A stretch of 64,000 nucleotides of DNA from Symploca sp. SIO1C2 (GTDB lineage: Bacteria; Cyanobacteriota; Cyanobacteriia; Cyanobacteriales; Coleofasciculaceae), in contig JAAHFP010000036.1 in assembly GCA_010672925.1 (NCBI GenBank), positions 1 to 64,000 of the forward strand, given 5' to 3'. Positions 26,050 through 36,300 of this stretch are shown here, in pieces. The notes under the pieces were generated by a model. That model was not told the DNA's origin and searched no databases. It was given only the letters and a program-made list of their open reading frames with translations. Position 1 is the first letter of the stretch. Each line of letters starts with the position of its first letter. The position numbers and the translations under genes were made by a program.

Positions 26050-26505
26050 TTACCCCATGACCCCAAAATCCTTTATACTCGACCTTGAACGGGATTGGCG
26101 ACGAGTAAATTCCCCTACTGAAGGATTTCCCTCTGGATGGATGACCCCACTAGCTTGACTCCACAACTCTCGTGGGGCTGGCTGAATCTGGTATTCGCGA
26201 TCGCTTGTCTTGCGCACATGATACCAGCGTGTTTCCTGACATTGGTCACACCAAAACGCTTCGAGCCACTCTCCCTCTAGAAGAACCGTTGTCTGACTTG
26301 CTACCAACATCAGAGCCGATAAGCGATTTATCCCCCGTGCTCTCAGGGTTTCCGCCGACTCTGTATACAGACGATACTTTTGGCTAACACTGTCCAAATA
26401 ACAGCCATGCTCTGGGCAATAAATCCCTCGCCGTTTTGAGCGTTTCCGATTTCGGGTACACCTTTTCTGCACTTCGGCCTCCGAAACAACGCCATAATTA
26501 CCCAT
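26050..26505 (-). CDS. conserved-type cyanobacterial protein with paired Cys motifs
   Basis: The 151-aa protein begins MGNYGVVSEAEVQKRCTRNRKRSKRRG, a strongly basic lead, then IYCPEHGCYLDSVS (CxxxxC with a His) and later FWCDQCQETRWYHV (CxxC), which could make a zinc site. A hydrophobic central helix lies at SALMLVASQTTVLL. The tail is Ser/Arg-rich (RRQSRSRSSIKDFG). I recognise the pattern as a cyanobacterial conserved hypothetical but know no function; the basic lead and cysteines suggest nucleic-acid binding. Its neighbours are TA-like and nuclease genes. Confidence 0.6.
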   Translation of the reverse strand: MGNYGVVSEAEVQKRCTRNRKRSKRRGIYCPEHGCYLDSVSQKYRLYTESAETLRARGINRLSALMLVASQTTVLLEGEWLEAFWCDQCQETRWYHVRKTSDREYQIQPAPRELWSQASGVIHPEGNPSVGEFTRRQSRSRSSIKDFGVMG

Positions 26506-26602
26506 AGACGAGCATTAAGGCAAGAAGGTTGCGGTGAAGAGACTGAGATCCTGAAGACCATCGAAGCCCACTTCTGGAACTGAATAATTAATTTTGCTTT
26601 AG

Positions 26603-26701
26603 CTAGGATATACCATAGTCGCCATTTTCTGTCACGTCAATAATCGAACCCCAAATGTTGGAGTAGGGGCGCACGTCGATACGTCCTCCACCGACATGCT
26701 C
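26603..26701 (-). pseudogene. possible C-terminal gene remnant
   Basis: In the 244-bp gap one minus-strand frame reads as a coherent protein tail, with GGGRIDVRPYSNIWG and SIIDVTENGDY, ending at TAG; it is closed upstream by a stop after about 33 codons. I do not recognise the protein. The reading may be chance. Confidence 0.2.
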
Positions 26702-26749
26702 CCGAAATCAGGAGTGAAAGAATTAGGGGAACCATCACCGATAGGTTTT

Positions 26750-27322
26750 TCATTTCCATACCTCGGTCAAATCTAAAATAAAACCGGGCAAAATTTCCTC
26801 TCCTGACAAACTAGTGGGACTCTGCAATACTTTCACCTCTGTATTAGGCTTATAGATTTTCACTTGCTGATTCTTCCGGTCAATAAGGAATCCCAAACGG
26901 GCTCCATTGTCAATATACTCCTGCATTTTTTCTTCTAGAGTCTTAAGATTATCCGAGAGAAAACGTAACTCCACCACGAAATCAGGACAGATAGGGGCAA
27001 AACCTTCTTGTTGTTCCGGTGTCAAAGAATCCCACCTTTCCTGAATCACCCAAGCTGCATCGGGCGCTCGATCTGACCCATTAGGTAAATGAAATCCTCC
27101 AGAAGAGTTAAAAGCCTGACCTAACTTAGTCTGACGATTCCACAACCATAGCTGTCCTTCAATATCCAAGTTACGATTGCTAGTGATACTTCCTGTGGGT
27201 GGCATAGAGACTAGTTCGCCGGTAGCTGTTCTTTCCAATTGCCAGTCTCGATTCACCCTAACCAATTGTTGAAATTGTTCGTGAGTTACTTTAAAAGCGT
27301 TGGGAATAGTTAAGTTGACCAT
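26750..27322 (-). CDS. Uma2 family (DUF820) putative endonuclease
   Basis: The 190-aa protein fits the PD-(D/E)xK-like Uma2 family, which is hugely expanded in cyanobacteria. Marks are the N-terminal VTHEQFQQLVRVNRDW, APDAAWVIQERW, the catalytic-type PDFVVELRFLSD, the Lys-bearing LEEKMQEYIDNGARLGFLID and QVKIYKP. The usual VELRSPSD reads VELRFLSD here. Biological role of the family is unknown; a link to mobile elements is often proposed. It is divergent from the Wzz-like gene, separated by 169 bp with no recognisable promoter. Confidence 0.85.
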   Translation of the reverse strand: MVNLTIPNAFKVTHEQFQQLVRVNRDWQLERTATGELVSMPPTGSITSNRNLDIEGQLWLWNRQTKLGQAFNSSGGFHLPNGSDRAPDAAWVIQERWDSLTPEQQEGFAPICPDFVVELRFLSDNLKTLEEKMQEYIDNGARLGFLIDRKNQQVKIYKPNTEVKVLQSPTSLSGEEILPGFILDLTEVWK

Positions 27323-27491
27323 TTTAACAAATTCACTCTGAAAAAATACTCTGTGAACTCTGTGATTGGTGTAGTTCGCTTCAAATATACAATTTGGAGG
27401 CTAAAATCTTCCTATAGCCTAGCTTTGGTTTGACAAATAGCATATAAGACAGCTTAACTCAAATATTAATGTAAAAAGTAAATATCAATTT

Positions 27492-28364
27492 ATGCAACAC
27501 ACTGAACCAAGTAAGCTTCAGAACGACGATGAAATTTCCCTAGTCGATATCATCCGATTTTTTAGCCACAATTGGAAGTTTCTGGCTATAACCACAGTGG
27601 GACTCTCAGCAATTGCCATTACTCTGAAGTTAACTTTACCCAAGCCCCAGCAACCTACTCAATACCAACAACAGCTCACTTTGTCAGTTCAACCCAATTC
27701 AGTACCAGTTGCAAACTTTCCTCCCATGAATGTTCATCAAGTTGGTGCCTTAGCTGCTGGATTGTTGCAGAACTCCAACCTAGAGCAAATTACCGGGGAA
27801 CCGAAATATACCACTACTACCCAGCAAGTCAGTCTCACAGTAGAATTGCCAGATGCAGATGCCTCGACCAGTACTAGCAAAAAAATTGTCAATCAACTGG
27901 AAGAAGATTTTGGCAATATTTTTAGTCAAAACCTAGAGGCTACCTTGAATCATGTAGAAGTTAACCTCAAAAGAAACCAGCAGATCCTAGCTCAGCTTGA
28001 GCAAGAAATTGCTCAAGTGCCAAAGAGAGCCCCAACTGAATTTCCAGATCCACAACTGTCTGCACTAGAGTTACAACGCTCTGACCAAGTTACGAAGATT
28101 AGCACGTTAGAATTTGACAAAGAGTACATAGAGAAGGCGCTGAAAAATCCTGCCGAGTTTGCCTCCCAGGTAGTTTCTGTACAGATTGTCAGCGAATCTG
28201 AGGTGTCACAGACAACCTCAAGCTCTTCTACACTCCAAGTAGCAATACTTGCCCTCATCGCCAGTTTCATGGTTGCTATCTTAGCCACTATCATCCGCAA
28301 TCAAATCCCCCGCCTCAAGGCAGAATTATCTCAGGAGCAACCTAACAGTAGCCTAGACGTCTAA
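27492..28364 (+). CDS. Wzz-like chain-length determinant
   Basis: The 290-aa protein has the Wzz topology: EISLVDIIRFFSHNWKFLA and a first membrane helix at about 30-50, then a periplasmic Pro/Gln-rich segment (KPQQPTQYQQQLTL), a long helical region rich in Glu and Gln (about 140-200), and a second membrane helix at about 250-268. It lacks a cytoplasmic tyrosine-kinase domain, so it would act as a separate co-polymerase setting chain length with the Wzy-like protein. It leads a plus-strand run with the dehydratase gene, 35 nt downstream, the membrane protein and the response regulator. Confidence 0.82.
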   Translation: MQHTEPSKLQNDDEISLVDIIRFFSHNWKFLAITTVGLSAIAITLKLTLPKPQQPTQYQQQLTLSVQPNSVPVANFPPMNVHQVGALAAGLLQNSNLEQITGEPKYTTTTQQVSLTVELPDADASTSTSKKIVNQLEEDFGNIFSQNLEATLNHVEVNLKRNQQILAQLEQEIAQVPKRAPTEFPDPQLSALELQRSDQVTKISTLEFDKEYIEKALKNPAEFASQVVSVQIVSESEVSQTTSSSSTLQVAILALIASFMVAILATIIRNQIPRLKAELSQEQPNSSLDV

Positions 28365-28399
28365 GCAACGGTATCCTTAAAAGTTGCTGCCAATATCTT

Positions 28400-30379
28400 G
28401 TGAGGATAAGTCTCATGCCCAAGTGGGTGCTCTTTCCTTCTGTATATCGACTGGGGCAACTGCTCCTAGATAGCTTTATTGCTTGGTTTGCTTGCCACCT
28501 TGCCTTTCTGATTCGTTTTGAAGGAAATATTCCCACCAGTTTCCAAACTATGGTGTGGATGCTTCCCCTGTTAGCAATTCCTGGACGTCTGATTATCCAA
28601 ACTAATTTTGGTTTATATAAACAAGTCTGGCGACTATTTGGTGTTAAAGATGTTATCACCTTATTCAATGCAGTCACCTTCTATTCTTGTTTGGTGCTAG
28701 TCACCACCCGCCTAATTATTCCCCGCTTTGTGTACTTCCAGGGAGTTCCGCTTGGGGTTGCTGTGATCGACTGGAACTTGGCTGTGATGGGAATGACTGC
28801 TCTACGCTACACTCGCCGTTGGTTAGTCCATTATCCACCGAGGAATAACGTTTTCCGAGCTATCCTGCCAAAACAACCGCAATCCTCAGAACAACAGCGG
28901 GTGTTGCTAGTAGGAGCAGGCAGAACCGGTTCTCAGATTGTTCAGGAAGTCCGGCAAAATCCCCAACTTAATCTGGAAATTGTCGGTTTTGTGGATGATG
29001 ACAAAAGCAAGATGGGGCGCAAAGTAGAAGGATTGCCAGTTCTTGGGTATACTGAGCAGATGGTAGAGATTGCCTTAAAACTCAATGCTGATGAAGTATT
29101 GATTTCCATGCCTTCTGCTAAGGCAGCAAAAATCCGCAAGTTAGTTAATCTTGCCCGTGGTACTTCTCTCAAACTCAAAGTCCTACCAGGACAAGCAGAA
29201 ATTTTACGCGATCGCTCTTTAGCTCCCCAAGCTAGGGATATCCAAATCCAGGATATCCTAGGACGCCCCGAAGTACGCCTTAATCTATCTGAATCATTTA
29301 ACTTGCAATTGCCCTCGGCGCGATCACAAGTTCAGGGTAGTACAGTTCTAGTAACTGGAGCCGGGGGTAGCATCGGTTCAGAAATTTGCCGCCAGCTGGC
29401 ACGCCTAGAACCGCAACAACTTCTCCTTCTGGGAAGGGGGGAAAACAGTATCTTCCTGATTGAGCAGGAATTGCGCCGAGATTTTCCCCACCTCAACACC
29501 ACTTCCCTCATTGCTGACATCCGACATCAAACTCGTATTCAGCAAATCCTTAAAACCTGGCAACCTCAAATTATCTTTCATGCTGCTGCTCACAAGCATG
29601 TTCCCTTAATGCAGCACAATCCCACTGAAGCTCTAGAAAATAATAGTTTAGCTTCTGCTCGTCTTGTCCAGCTAGCGGAGGAACAGGGGGTGGAAAGTTT
29701 TGTCCTCATTTCTACAGACAAAGCCGTTGATCCCTGCAATTTTATGGGATTAAGCAAACGTTTGGCAGAACTGATGGTGAAAGCTTATGGTTCTACTAGC
29801 CAAACTCGCTGCTTGGTGGTAAGGTTCGGCAATGTTCTTGGTAGTCGCGGTAGTGTTGTTCCCATCTTTCAAAAGCAAATTGCTAGGGGTGGTCCGGTAA
29901 CAGTTACTGACCCCTCTATGACCCGCTATTTTATGACTACTCCTGAAGCTTCTCAACTAGTGATTGAGAGTTTAGCGGTGGGTAAATCTGGTCAAACTTT
30001 AATCTTGGATATGGGAGAGCCAGTAAAAATTTTAGATTTAGCTCAACAAATGATCCACTTGGCAGGTTTTACCCCAGAAGTTGATATTCCGATTCAAATT
30101 TCTGGCTTACGCCCAGGTGAAAAGCTACATGAGTCTTTGGTCGGTTCTACGGAAAAGGTTATGCCTACAGATCATCCTAAAATTATGGTGGTTTCTAGCC
30201 AACCTCCTTCCCCAGAAGTAGGGATAAAGGTGATTGCTACTCTTTCTACCGCCACAGCAGCTAGTCTCCCGGCTGAGGAACTTTGGTTTACAGCTCAAGA
30301 TTGTCTAGATTTGTTGGAATCATCATCAACTCTGAAGAAACATATTCAGCCTAAGGGGTTGGACGAAGCCTTTGGATAG
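28400..30379 (+). CDS. pglF: UDP-GlcNAc 4,6-dehydratase, PglF/WbpM-like
   Basis: The 659-aa protein has the long membrane form of the family. About four N-terminal hydrophobic segments (1-145) precede a first nucleotide fold (VLLVGAGRTGSQIVQEV) and the SDR domain: VLVTGAGGSIGSEICRQL, HAAAHKHVPLM, STDKAVDPCNFMGLSKR. Thr-Asp-Lys and Met in place of the usual Ser/Tyr-Lys arrangement is characteristic of PglF/WbpM dehydratases. It would make UDP-4-keto-6-deoxy-GlcNAc, the substrate for pglE at 5.3 kb. A GAGGAT ribosome site lies about 9 nt before the ATG. Its C-terminal codons (LDEAFG, then TAG) lie inside a 67-bp inverted-repeat element. Confidence 0.92.
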   Translation: MRISLMPKWVLFPSVYRLGQLLLDSFIAWFACHLAFLIRFEGNIPTSFQTMVWMLPLLAIPGRLIIQTNFGLYKQVWRLFGVKDVITLFNAVTFYSCLVLVTTRLIIPRFVYFQGVPLGVAVIDWNLAVMGMTALRYTRRWLVHYPPRNNVFRAILPKQPQSSEQQRVLLVGAGRTGSQIVQEVRQNPQLNLEIVGFVDDDKSKMGRKVEGLPVLGYTEQMVEIALKLNADEVLISMPSAKAAKIRKLVNLARGTSLKLKVLPGQAEILRDRSLAPQARDIQIQDILGRPEVRLNLSESFNLQLPSARSQVQGSTVLVTGAGGSIGSEICRQLARLEPQQLLLLGRGENSIFLIEQELRRDFPHLNTTSLIADIRHQTRIQQILKTWQPQIIFHAAAHKHVPLMQHNPTEALENNSLASARLVQLAEEQGVESFVLISTDKAVDPCNFMGLSKRLAELMVKAYGSTSQTRCLVVRFGNVLGSRGSVVPIFQKQIARGGPVTVTDPSMTRYFMTTPEASQLVIESLAVGKSGQTLILDMGEPVKILDLAQQMIHLAGFTPEVDIPIQISGLRPGEKLHESLVGSTEKVMPTDHPKIMVVSSQPPSPEVGIKVIATLSTATAASLPAEELWFTAQDCLDLLESSSTLKKHIQPKGLDEAFG

Positions 30380-30427
30380 GTATACTTAGGTCTAAGTACT
30401 CAAATTGTTGCTTAAATGCTACGCCCC
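30361..30427. repeat. 67-bp inverted-repeat element joining two genes
   Basis: Ends GGACGAAGCCTTTGG and TTAAATGCTACGCCCC, inner word GGTATACTTAGG. It has the same length as the copy at 63800-63866 and matches it at about 56 of 67 positions. It contains the pglF stop and the ATG of the next gene. Confidence 0.85.
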
Positions 30428-32227
30428 TACAGATTCTCAAAACTGTTTCTTTCATTAGGCTTAGATAATCTCAGTCAACTACTATTTGCTGATGGCTGGT
30501 TCTTTTTTGTTCCCTACCTGTTACTATATCTCTACTTTAAATCTGCTAATTTAGCAATAGATACACTATACAATGTATTTATTGTACTACATGTAATAAA
30601 TATAATTTTATTCTTGGTTTATATTTACCATAATAGGAATCGCCAGCAAATTAAATTAGCAACAATTTTATTCTGGGTATTTCTAGCTATCCTATTTCTA
30701 CTGCCAGGAGCTTATCTCGAATTTCCGTCTGACCCTTGGGAACATTTCCGCAGAATTTTTTCCTGGTCAGCTTATTCTTCTGTTAATGAGCACCCAATAG
30801 ATTACAAATTCACTTACTTTTGGGGCTGGACTTTGATGTCTCAGTTTCAGCCATTGTATCGCAGAATAGCTCTGGATCTCTACAGTGCTTTTTGGCAACT
30901 TTTGCTAGCCTACCAGTTTTATTTATTAGCTCTACGTTTAGGTTTTGACAAATCTTGGGCCAAAGTTCAAGTAGTTGCCACCATCTTTCTCTTCGGCACT
31001 AATCTATTTGGTTTTTACAGATATTACGCTCTCTCTTCAACCCCCTTGGCCTACATTGCTTATTTGAGGTCATTAATCATTTTAATCAATGTCAAGGATG
31101 GAGACAACAAGCAACTAGCTTACCTTCTGCCTTTGGCGTTAATTATGTACTACAATCATATTCAGGAACTATTGTTGCTGTTTATCTCTGGATTTGGCCT
31201 AGTTTTGGATTATTTAACTGACCGGAGGCAGCAGAGAAAAATAGTTTATGTTACTGTCGCGATCGCAATGCCCATAGCTTTGATTTTGGGAGCTTATGTC
31301 GTCAGTAATCCTCAATTATTAGCAGAGCCAGCAAGTAGTAGACTAAGTTTACCTCATGTCTCTTCATTGGGAGTTTTTCGGATTTGGGATCCAAAACTTC
31401 CCTATTTTGAAACTATCGCTGTTCATGGTGTCATTAGTTTACTACTAGCGGTTGCTTGGTTGGCGAAGCACAAAACCATAGCTCTGTTGACCCTAACACC
31501 CTACTTATTAATGCTATTTCCACCTTTTGTACTTTCTTTTGTTGTAGCAATGGCATCAGGTCATTACAGCAACTATGGTACTTACCGAGTTCTCTATGCG
31601 TTTCCCACTAGCTTCATGCTAGTTTTGGGGATTAAAGAAATTTTAATTTTATTTACTAAAAAAATTAAGTTACATTTATCCAATTTCAAGTTACTATTAT
31701 TGATATTTATTTTAGTAAGTATTATCGCTTTCCCTGCTATTTATCCCTATCGCGGCAGGTTTTGGTTCCAAGTGTATCAACCACCAGCAAAATTATCTTT
31801 CAAAAGCATCGATACTACAGCACAATGGTTTTTTACCAATCGGCAGATGGAGGCACAATGCTTTTTGATGACGGATGGCACTACTGACTTTACTTTAAAA
31901 ACTCATTTTGCTTTGAGGGTTCTGACTCGACTAACTGTCTACAATCCTAGCGAGAGTCTAACCAGTAGCAGTGTCTTGAAAAACTATATCAAAGAAAAGA
32001 ATATATGTAGGATATTGGTGGCGATACCAGATAAGATGGATCCACATCCAGTCTCAGTAGTAGGACAGTTATCGGGACATTGGGATCCTAGCTTAGTTAA
32101 CAAAAATTTAATGGTTAGCCAAGAATTTATCACTATGACAGATTCTTTAATGAATTCAGGTTGGACGAAAACCTTTGTTCCTCCTTTTTACTGGCTATAT
32201 GAAAATCCAACAGCTCTCACTCCATAA
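30416..32227 (+). CDS. large multi-pass membrane protein, possible GT-C type glycosyltransferase
   Basis: The 603-aa protein has about eleven hydrophobic segments and a soluble C-terminal part of roughly 130 aa. Near the first loop it carries EFPSDPWEHFRR, an acidic/His-containing loop reminiscent of the catalytic loop of lipid-phosphate-sugar-dependent GT-C enzymes. I do not recognise a specific family. The start codons (ATG CTA CGC CCC) belong to the 67-bp repeat element, and no other in-frame start is near, so the element probably supplies translation initiation. Being between the dehydratase and regulator genes of a glycan operon, it may polymerise or decorate the exopolysaccharide. Confidence 0.7.
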   Translation: MLRPYRFSKLFLSLGLDNLSQLLFADGWFFFVPYLLLYLYFKSANLAIDTLYNVFIVLHVINIILFLVYIYHNRNRQQIKLATILFWVFLAILFLLPGAYLEFPSDPWEHFRRIFSWSAYSSVNEHPIDYKFTYFWGWTLMSQFQPLYRRIALDLYSAFWQLLLAYQFYLLALRLGFDKSWAKVQVVATIFLFGTNLFGFYRYYALSSTPLAYIAYLRSLIILINVKDGDNKQLAYLLPLALIMYYNHIQELLLLFISGFGLVLDYLTDRRQQRKIVYVTVAIAMPIALILGAYVVSNPQLLAEPASSRLSLPHVSSLGVFRIWDPKLPYFETIAVHGVISLLLAVAWLAKHKTIALLTLTPYLLMLFPPFVLSFVVAMASGHYSNYGTYRVLYAFPTSFMLVLGIKEILILFTKKIKLHLSNFKLLLLIFILVSIIAFPAIYPYRGRFWFQVYQPPAKLSFKSIDTTAQWFFTNRQMEAQCFLMTDGTTDFTLKTHFALRVLTRLTVYNPSESLTSSSVLKNYIKEKNICRILVAIPDKMDPHPVSVVGQLSGHWDPSLVNKNLMVSQEFITMTDSLMNSGWTKTFVPPFYWLYENPTALTP

Positions 32228-32240
32228 TTAATAATGGATA

Positions 32241-32954
32241 ATGGATATTTTAATCGTTGAAGATGAAGCGGAAATTGCCAAGCTCATCCAGCTAACCTTA
32301 GAAAGAGAGGGGTTTAACTGCAACTGTTGCAGCGATGGGCTAGGGGCGTTGCAGGCATTTCGACAGCAACAGCCGGATGTTATTATTTTGGGTTTGATGC
32401 TTCCTAGTTTAGATGGACTGGAGGTATGTGCCAGAATTCGCCAACAGTCAGGAGTGAAAGACCCCTATATATTGATGTTAACAGCCAAGGGTGAGGAAAT
32501 TGACCGGGTGATTGGTCTGTCTACTGGTGCAGATGATTATCTGGTTAAACCTTTTAGTCCGACGGAGCTAGTTGCTAGGGTTAGGGCTCTACTACGACGC
32601 AGTTTACGACATGGGGGACAGTATTTAGTTTACCGCACTCAACATTTTACAGTTAATGTGGATCAACACACTGCACAACGACATCTGGGGCAGGGGGATT
32701 CGGAAGCACTGGAGTTGACCACGTTAGAATTTAATCTGTTGGCAACGTTTATCAGTCAGCCTAGTCGAGTTTGGAACCGTACTCAGTTAATTGATAAACT
32801 TTGGGGAGATGACTTTTTTGGTGATGAGCGGGTTGTGGATACTCATGTGGCGCGACTACGGAAGAAAATTGAGCTAGATCCAGCACATCCCAGGTTTGTG
32901 AAGACGGTAATTGGGGTAGGTTATAAGTTTGAAGATGAAGCGGTTGGTTATTAG
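32241..32954 (+). CDS. OmpR-family response regulator lacking the phosphoacceptor Asp
   Basis: The 237-aa protein has a receiver domain (1-120) and a winged-helix DNA-binding domain (about 135-230, ending RVVDTHVARLRKKIE and VIGVGYKF). In the receiver the acidic pair (VEDEAE), the Thr (MLTAKGEE) and the Lys (VKPF) are intact, but beta-3 reads VIILGLMLPSLDG: residue 51 is Gly (GGT) where family members have Asp. Phosphorylation at the usual site is therefore impossible. It may be a constitutive regulator or a recent point mutant. No histidine kinase is adjacent. It starts 13 nt after the membrane-protein gene and probably shares its transcript. Confidence 0.93.
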   Translation: MDILIVEDEAEIAKLIQLTLEREGFNCNCCSDGLGALQAFRQQQPDVIILGLMLPSLDGLEVCARIRQQSGVKDPYILMLTAKGEEIDRVIGLSTGADDYLVKPFSPTELVARVRALLRRSLRHGGQYLVYRTQHFTVNVDQHTAQRHLGQGDSEALELTTLEFNLLATFISQPSRVWNRTQLIDKLWGDDFFGDERVVDTHVARLRKKIELDPAHPRFVKTVIGVGYKFEDEAVGY

Positions 32955-32983
32955 GCAAGAAGGCAACAGGGAGTAGAATCTCT

Positions 32984-33038
32984 GTGGAACAGGCTGGAAG
33001 CCTGTTTATAACTTTGACTGGCAAGATGCCAGTTCCAC
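32984..33038. repeat. paired inverted REP-like hairpins
   Basis: GTGGAACAGGC...GCCTG at 32984-33005 and CTGGC...GCCAGTTCCAC at 33018-33038, giving an outer GTGGAAC/GTTCCAC inverted repeat. Lies 30 nt past the response-regulator stop and may act as a terminator. An ATCTAAA array (33091-33120) follows; the rest of this 365-bp gap is AT-rich. Confidence 0.7.
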
Positions 33039-33272
33039 AATAGTATTTACCGCTCAAGATAGATGCTAATGACCAATAACCATTTTTTCAATCTAAAATC
33101 TAAAATCTAAAATCTAAAATTTTTTCTCGATAGTAACCAAATTTAGTATGACGAGTAATACCAAATTAGAATAGCTTTTTACGATATAGAAAACAAAAAT
33201 TTTTTACAGTAACTTCACTAAAATACTCAACTTATTGTTGAATCTTTATCAAAAAGGATAAAGGGAGTTGTT

Positions 33273-33323
33273 ATGTTATTAAACAATTCCCTATTGCTGC
33301 ATCAAATTATGCTGGCAGCTTGA
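33273..33323 (+). CDS. possible 16-codon leader peptide before the GH9 gene
   Basis: ATG TTA TTA AAC ... GCA GCT TGA, preceded by a strong AAAGGGAG ribosome site. Its stop overlaps the TTG (shared TTGA) that opens the 1,558-codon frame in another phase. It may couple translation to the large gene, or it may be the true N-terminus separated by a frameshift. Confidence 0.35.
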   Translation: MLLNNSLLLHQIMLAA

Positions 33324-36300
33324 CTAAGGGATTAATATTGATTAATTTACTTGCCCCTAATTTTAAGAATTTCAATCAGAGTCAAACAATGGATCATTTT
33401 GCTGTTAATTTTTATTTTACCGATGACTGGGAAAGTGGTTTTACGGCAAGTCTTTCAATTTTTAACCACAGCTCTAATGATGTAAGTGGCTGGACTCTGG
33501 AGTTTGAAGCTTCTTTTGAAATTACCCATCTCTGGGGTGCGGAAATTATCGGCAAAGAGGGTAATCATTATACAATCACTAACCTCGATTACAACAGTAC
33601 TTTGGTTGATGGCGGTAGTGTCTCTATCTCTTTGAAAGGTACTCCTGGTAACAGTGCTGAGCCCACTCACTATATTGTTCAGGGAAAACCTATTGCTGGG
33701 TCATCCCTTATACCTACTCTCTTGGTTAATGAGTTGACGGTTACGGAAGGTGATAGTGCTGCTCAAAATGCGATTTTTGCTGTTAAACTCTCAGCTTCTA
33801 GTACTGAGTCGATAACTGTTGAGTCTATTGCTGTTGATGATACAGCTACAGTTGGTTTTGATGATACTGCTCAATTTGACATATTTACCCTTCCTACAGG
33901 GGAAACGTCTCAGACTATCAGTGTACCGCTACTGCTAGTGCAAGAAGGCAGGAGGCAGAACCTACCCCTAACCCAACCCACCCCTAACCCCTCCGAGAAG
34001 GGGAACAGGAGGGAAGAAAGGTTATACAACAGTTTCTCTAACCTTTTTTCACTGGCGGGTAATTTTCTCCCTACAGCACTAGAATTACCGCTAAATAATC
34101 TAAATGTTACTGACAATAATAATTTTGAAGCACTACTGCTAGAGTTATTGCTCAATAATCGAACAGTTACTGGAAATAATGATAGGGTTATTGAGGATGA
34201 CGATTTTGTACCATCTCTGCCAGAGTTATCGATTAATGAGCTAACGGTTACTGATAGTGATACCCCTGAACTAGTGCTCTCAGAGTTAGGGATTAATAAT
34301 CTAACTGTTACCGAAGAGGATAGTACTCAAGATGCTACCTTGACCACTAATCTTTCAGCTTCTAGTAATGAATCTGTAAAGGCAGAGGGCAGAGGGCAGA
34401 AGGCAGAAGGAAAGGAGCAAGTTTGCAAGGTAAAAGTAGATGATAACTGTTTATCGGAACTTGATACTATTCTCACATCTGCTACGGGAGAAACGTCTCA
34501 AACCATTAGTTTACTTATAATTGGGGAGGCTAATTTCCCAAGTAATGAAACTATCACTGTTAATCTTGACAATCTCAACAACGCTACGATTACAGACTCT
34601 CAAGAAGTAGCTAGTGTTGACGATGATGATTCTACTCCAGTGTTACCAGAGTTGCCGATTGATGAGACAACGGTTACTGAAGACGATAATGGTACTATCG
34701 ATAACGATGATTCTCTACCGGAGTTATCGATTAATAATGTAACGGTTACTGAAGGAGATAGCGGTACTCTTGATGCTATCTTCACCGTTAACCTCTCAGC
34801 TGCTAGCAGTGAATCGATAACTGTTGAATATTCCACTGCTAATGAGACAGCGATCGCAGGTTCGGATTATACTGCTCAATCTGGCACAATCACGTTTAAT
34901 CCAGGAGAAACCTCTCAAACCATCAGTGTACCGGTAATCGGGGAGACGATTTTCGAGGGGAATGAAACCTTTATCGTAAATCTCGATAATCCTAACAATG
35001 CTACAGTAGCAAATCCTCAAGGTATTGGTACTATCGATAACGATGATTCTCTACCGGAGTTATCGATTAACAACGTAACGGTTACTGAAGGAGATAGCGG
35101 TACTCTTGATGCTACCTTTACCGTCAGTCTCTCAGCTGCAAGCAGTGAATCCGTAACTGTTGAATATTCCACTGCTGATGAGACAGCGATCGCAGGTTTA
35201 GACTATACTGCTCAATCTGGCATAATCATCTTCAATCCAGGAGAAACCTCTCAGACGATAACCATACCGGTAATCGGAGAGACGATTTTTGAGAGTGATG
35301 AAACCTTTATCGTAAATCTCGATAATCCTAACAATGCTACAGTAGCAAATGCTCAGGGTATTGGTACTATCGATAACGATGATTCTCTACCAGAGTTATC
35401 GATTGATAATGTAACAGTTACTGAAGGGGATAGCGGTACTCTTGATGCGACCTTTACCGTTAACCTCTCCGCTGCAAGCAGCGAGTCGATAACTGTTGAA
35501 TATACCACTGCTGATGATACAGCGATCGCGGGTTTAGATTATACTGCTCAATCTGGCCTACTTACGTTCAATCCAGGAGAAACCTCTCAGACGATAAGTG
35601 TACCGGTAATCGGGGAGACGATTTTCGAGAGTGATGAAACCTTTATCGTTAATCTCGATAATGTCAATAATGCTACCGTCGCTAATCCTCAAGGTATTGG
35701 TACTATCGATAACGATGATTCTCTACCAGAATTATCGATTAATAGCGTAACGGTTAGTGAAGGAGATAGCGGTACTCAAAATGCTACCTTTACCGTCAGT
35801 CTCTCCGCTGCAAGCAGTGAATCGATAACTGTCGAATATTCCACTGCTGATGATACAGCTACAGCAGGTTCTGACTATATTACTAAATCTGGCATACTTA
35901 CGTTCAATCCAGGAGAAACCTCTCAGACGATAAGTGTACCGGTAATTGGAGAGGCGATTTTTGAGGAGAATGAAACCTTTATCGTGAATCTCGATAATCC
36001 TAACAATGCCGCGATCGCAAATGCTCAGGGTGTTGGTACTATCGATAACGATGACTCGATACCAGAGTTATCGATTGATAACGTAACTATTACCGAAGGG
36101 GATAGCGGTACTCTTGATGCTACCTTTACCGTTAACCTCTCAGCTGCAAGCAGCGAGTCGATAACAGTTGAATATGCTACTGCTGATGAGACAGCGATCG
36201 CAGGTTTAGACTATACTGCTCAATCTGGCACAATCATCTTCAATCCAGGAGAAACCTCTCAAACCATCAGTGTACCGGTAATCGGGGAGACGATTTTTGA

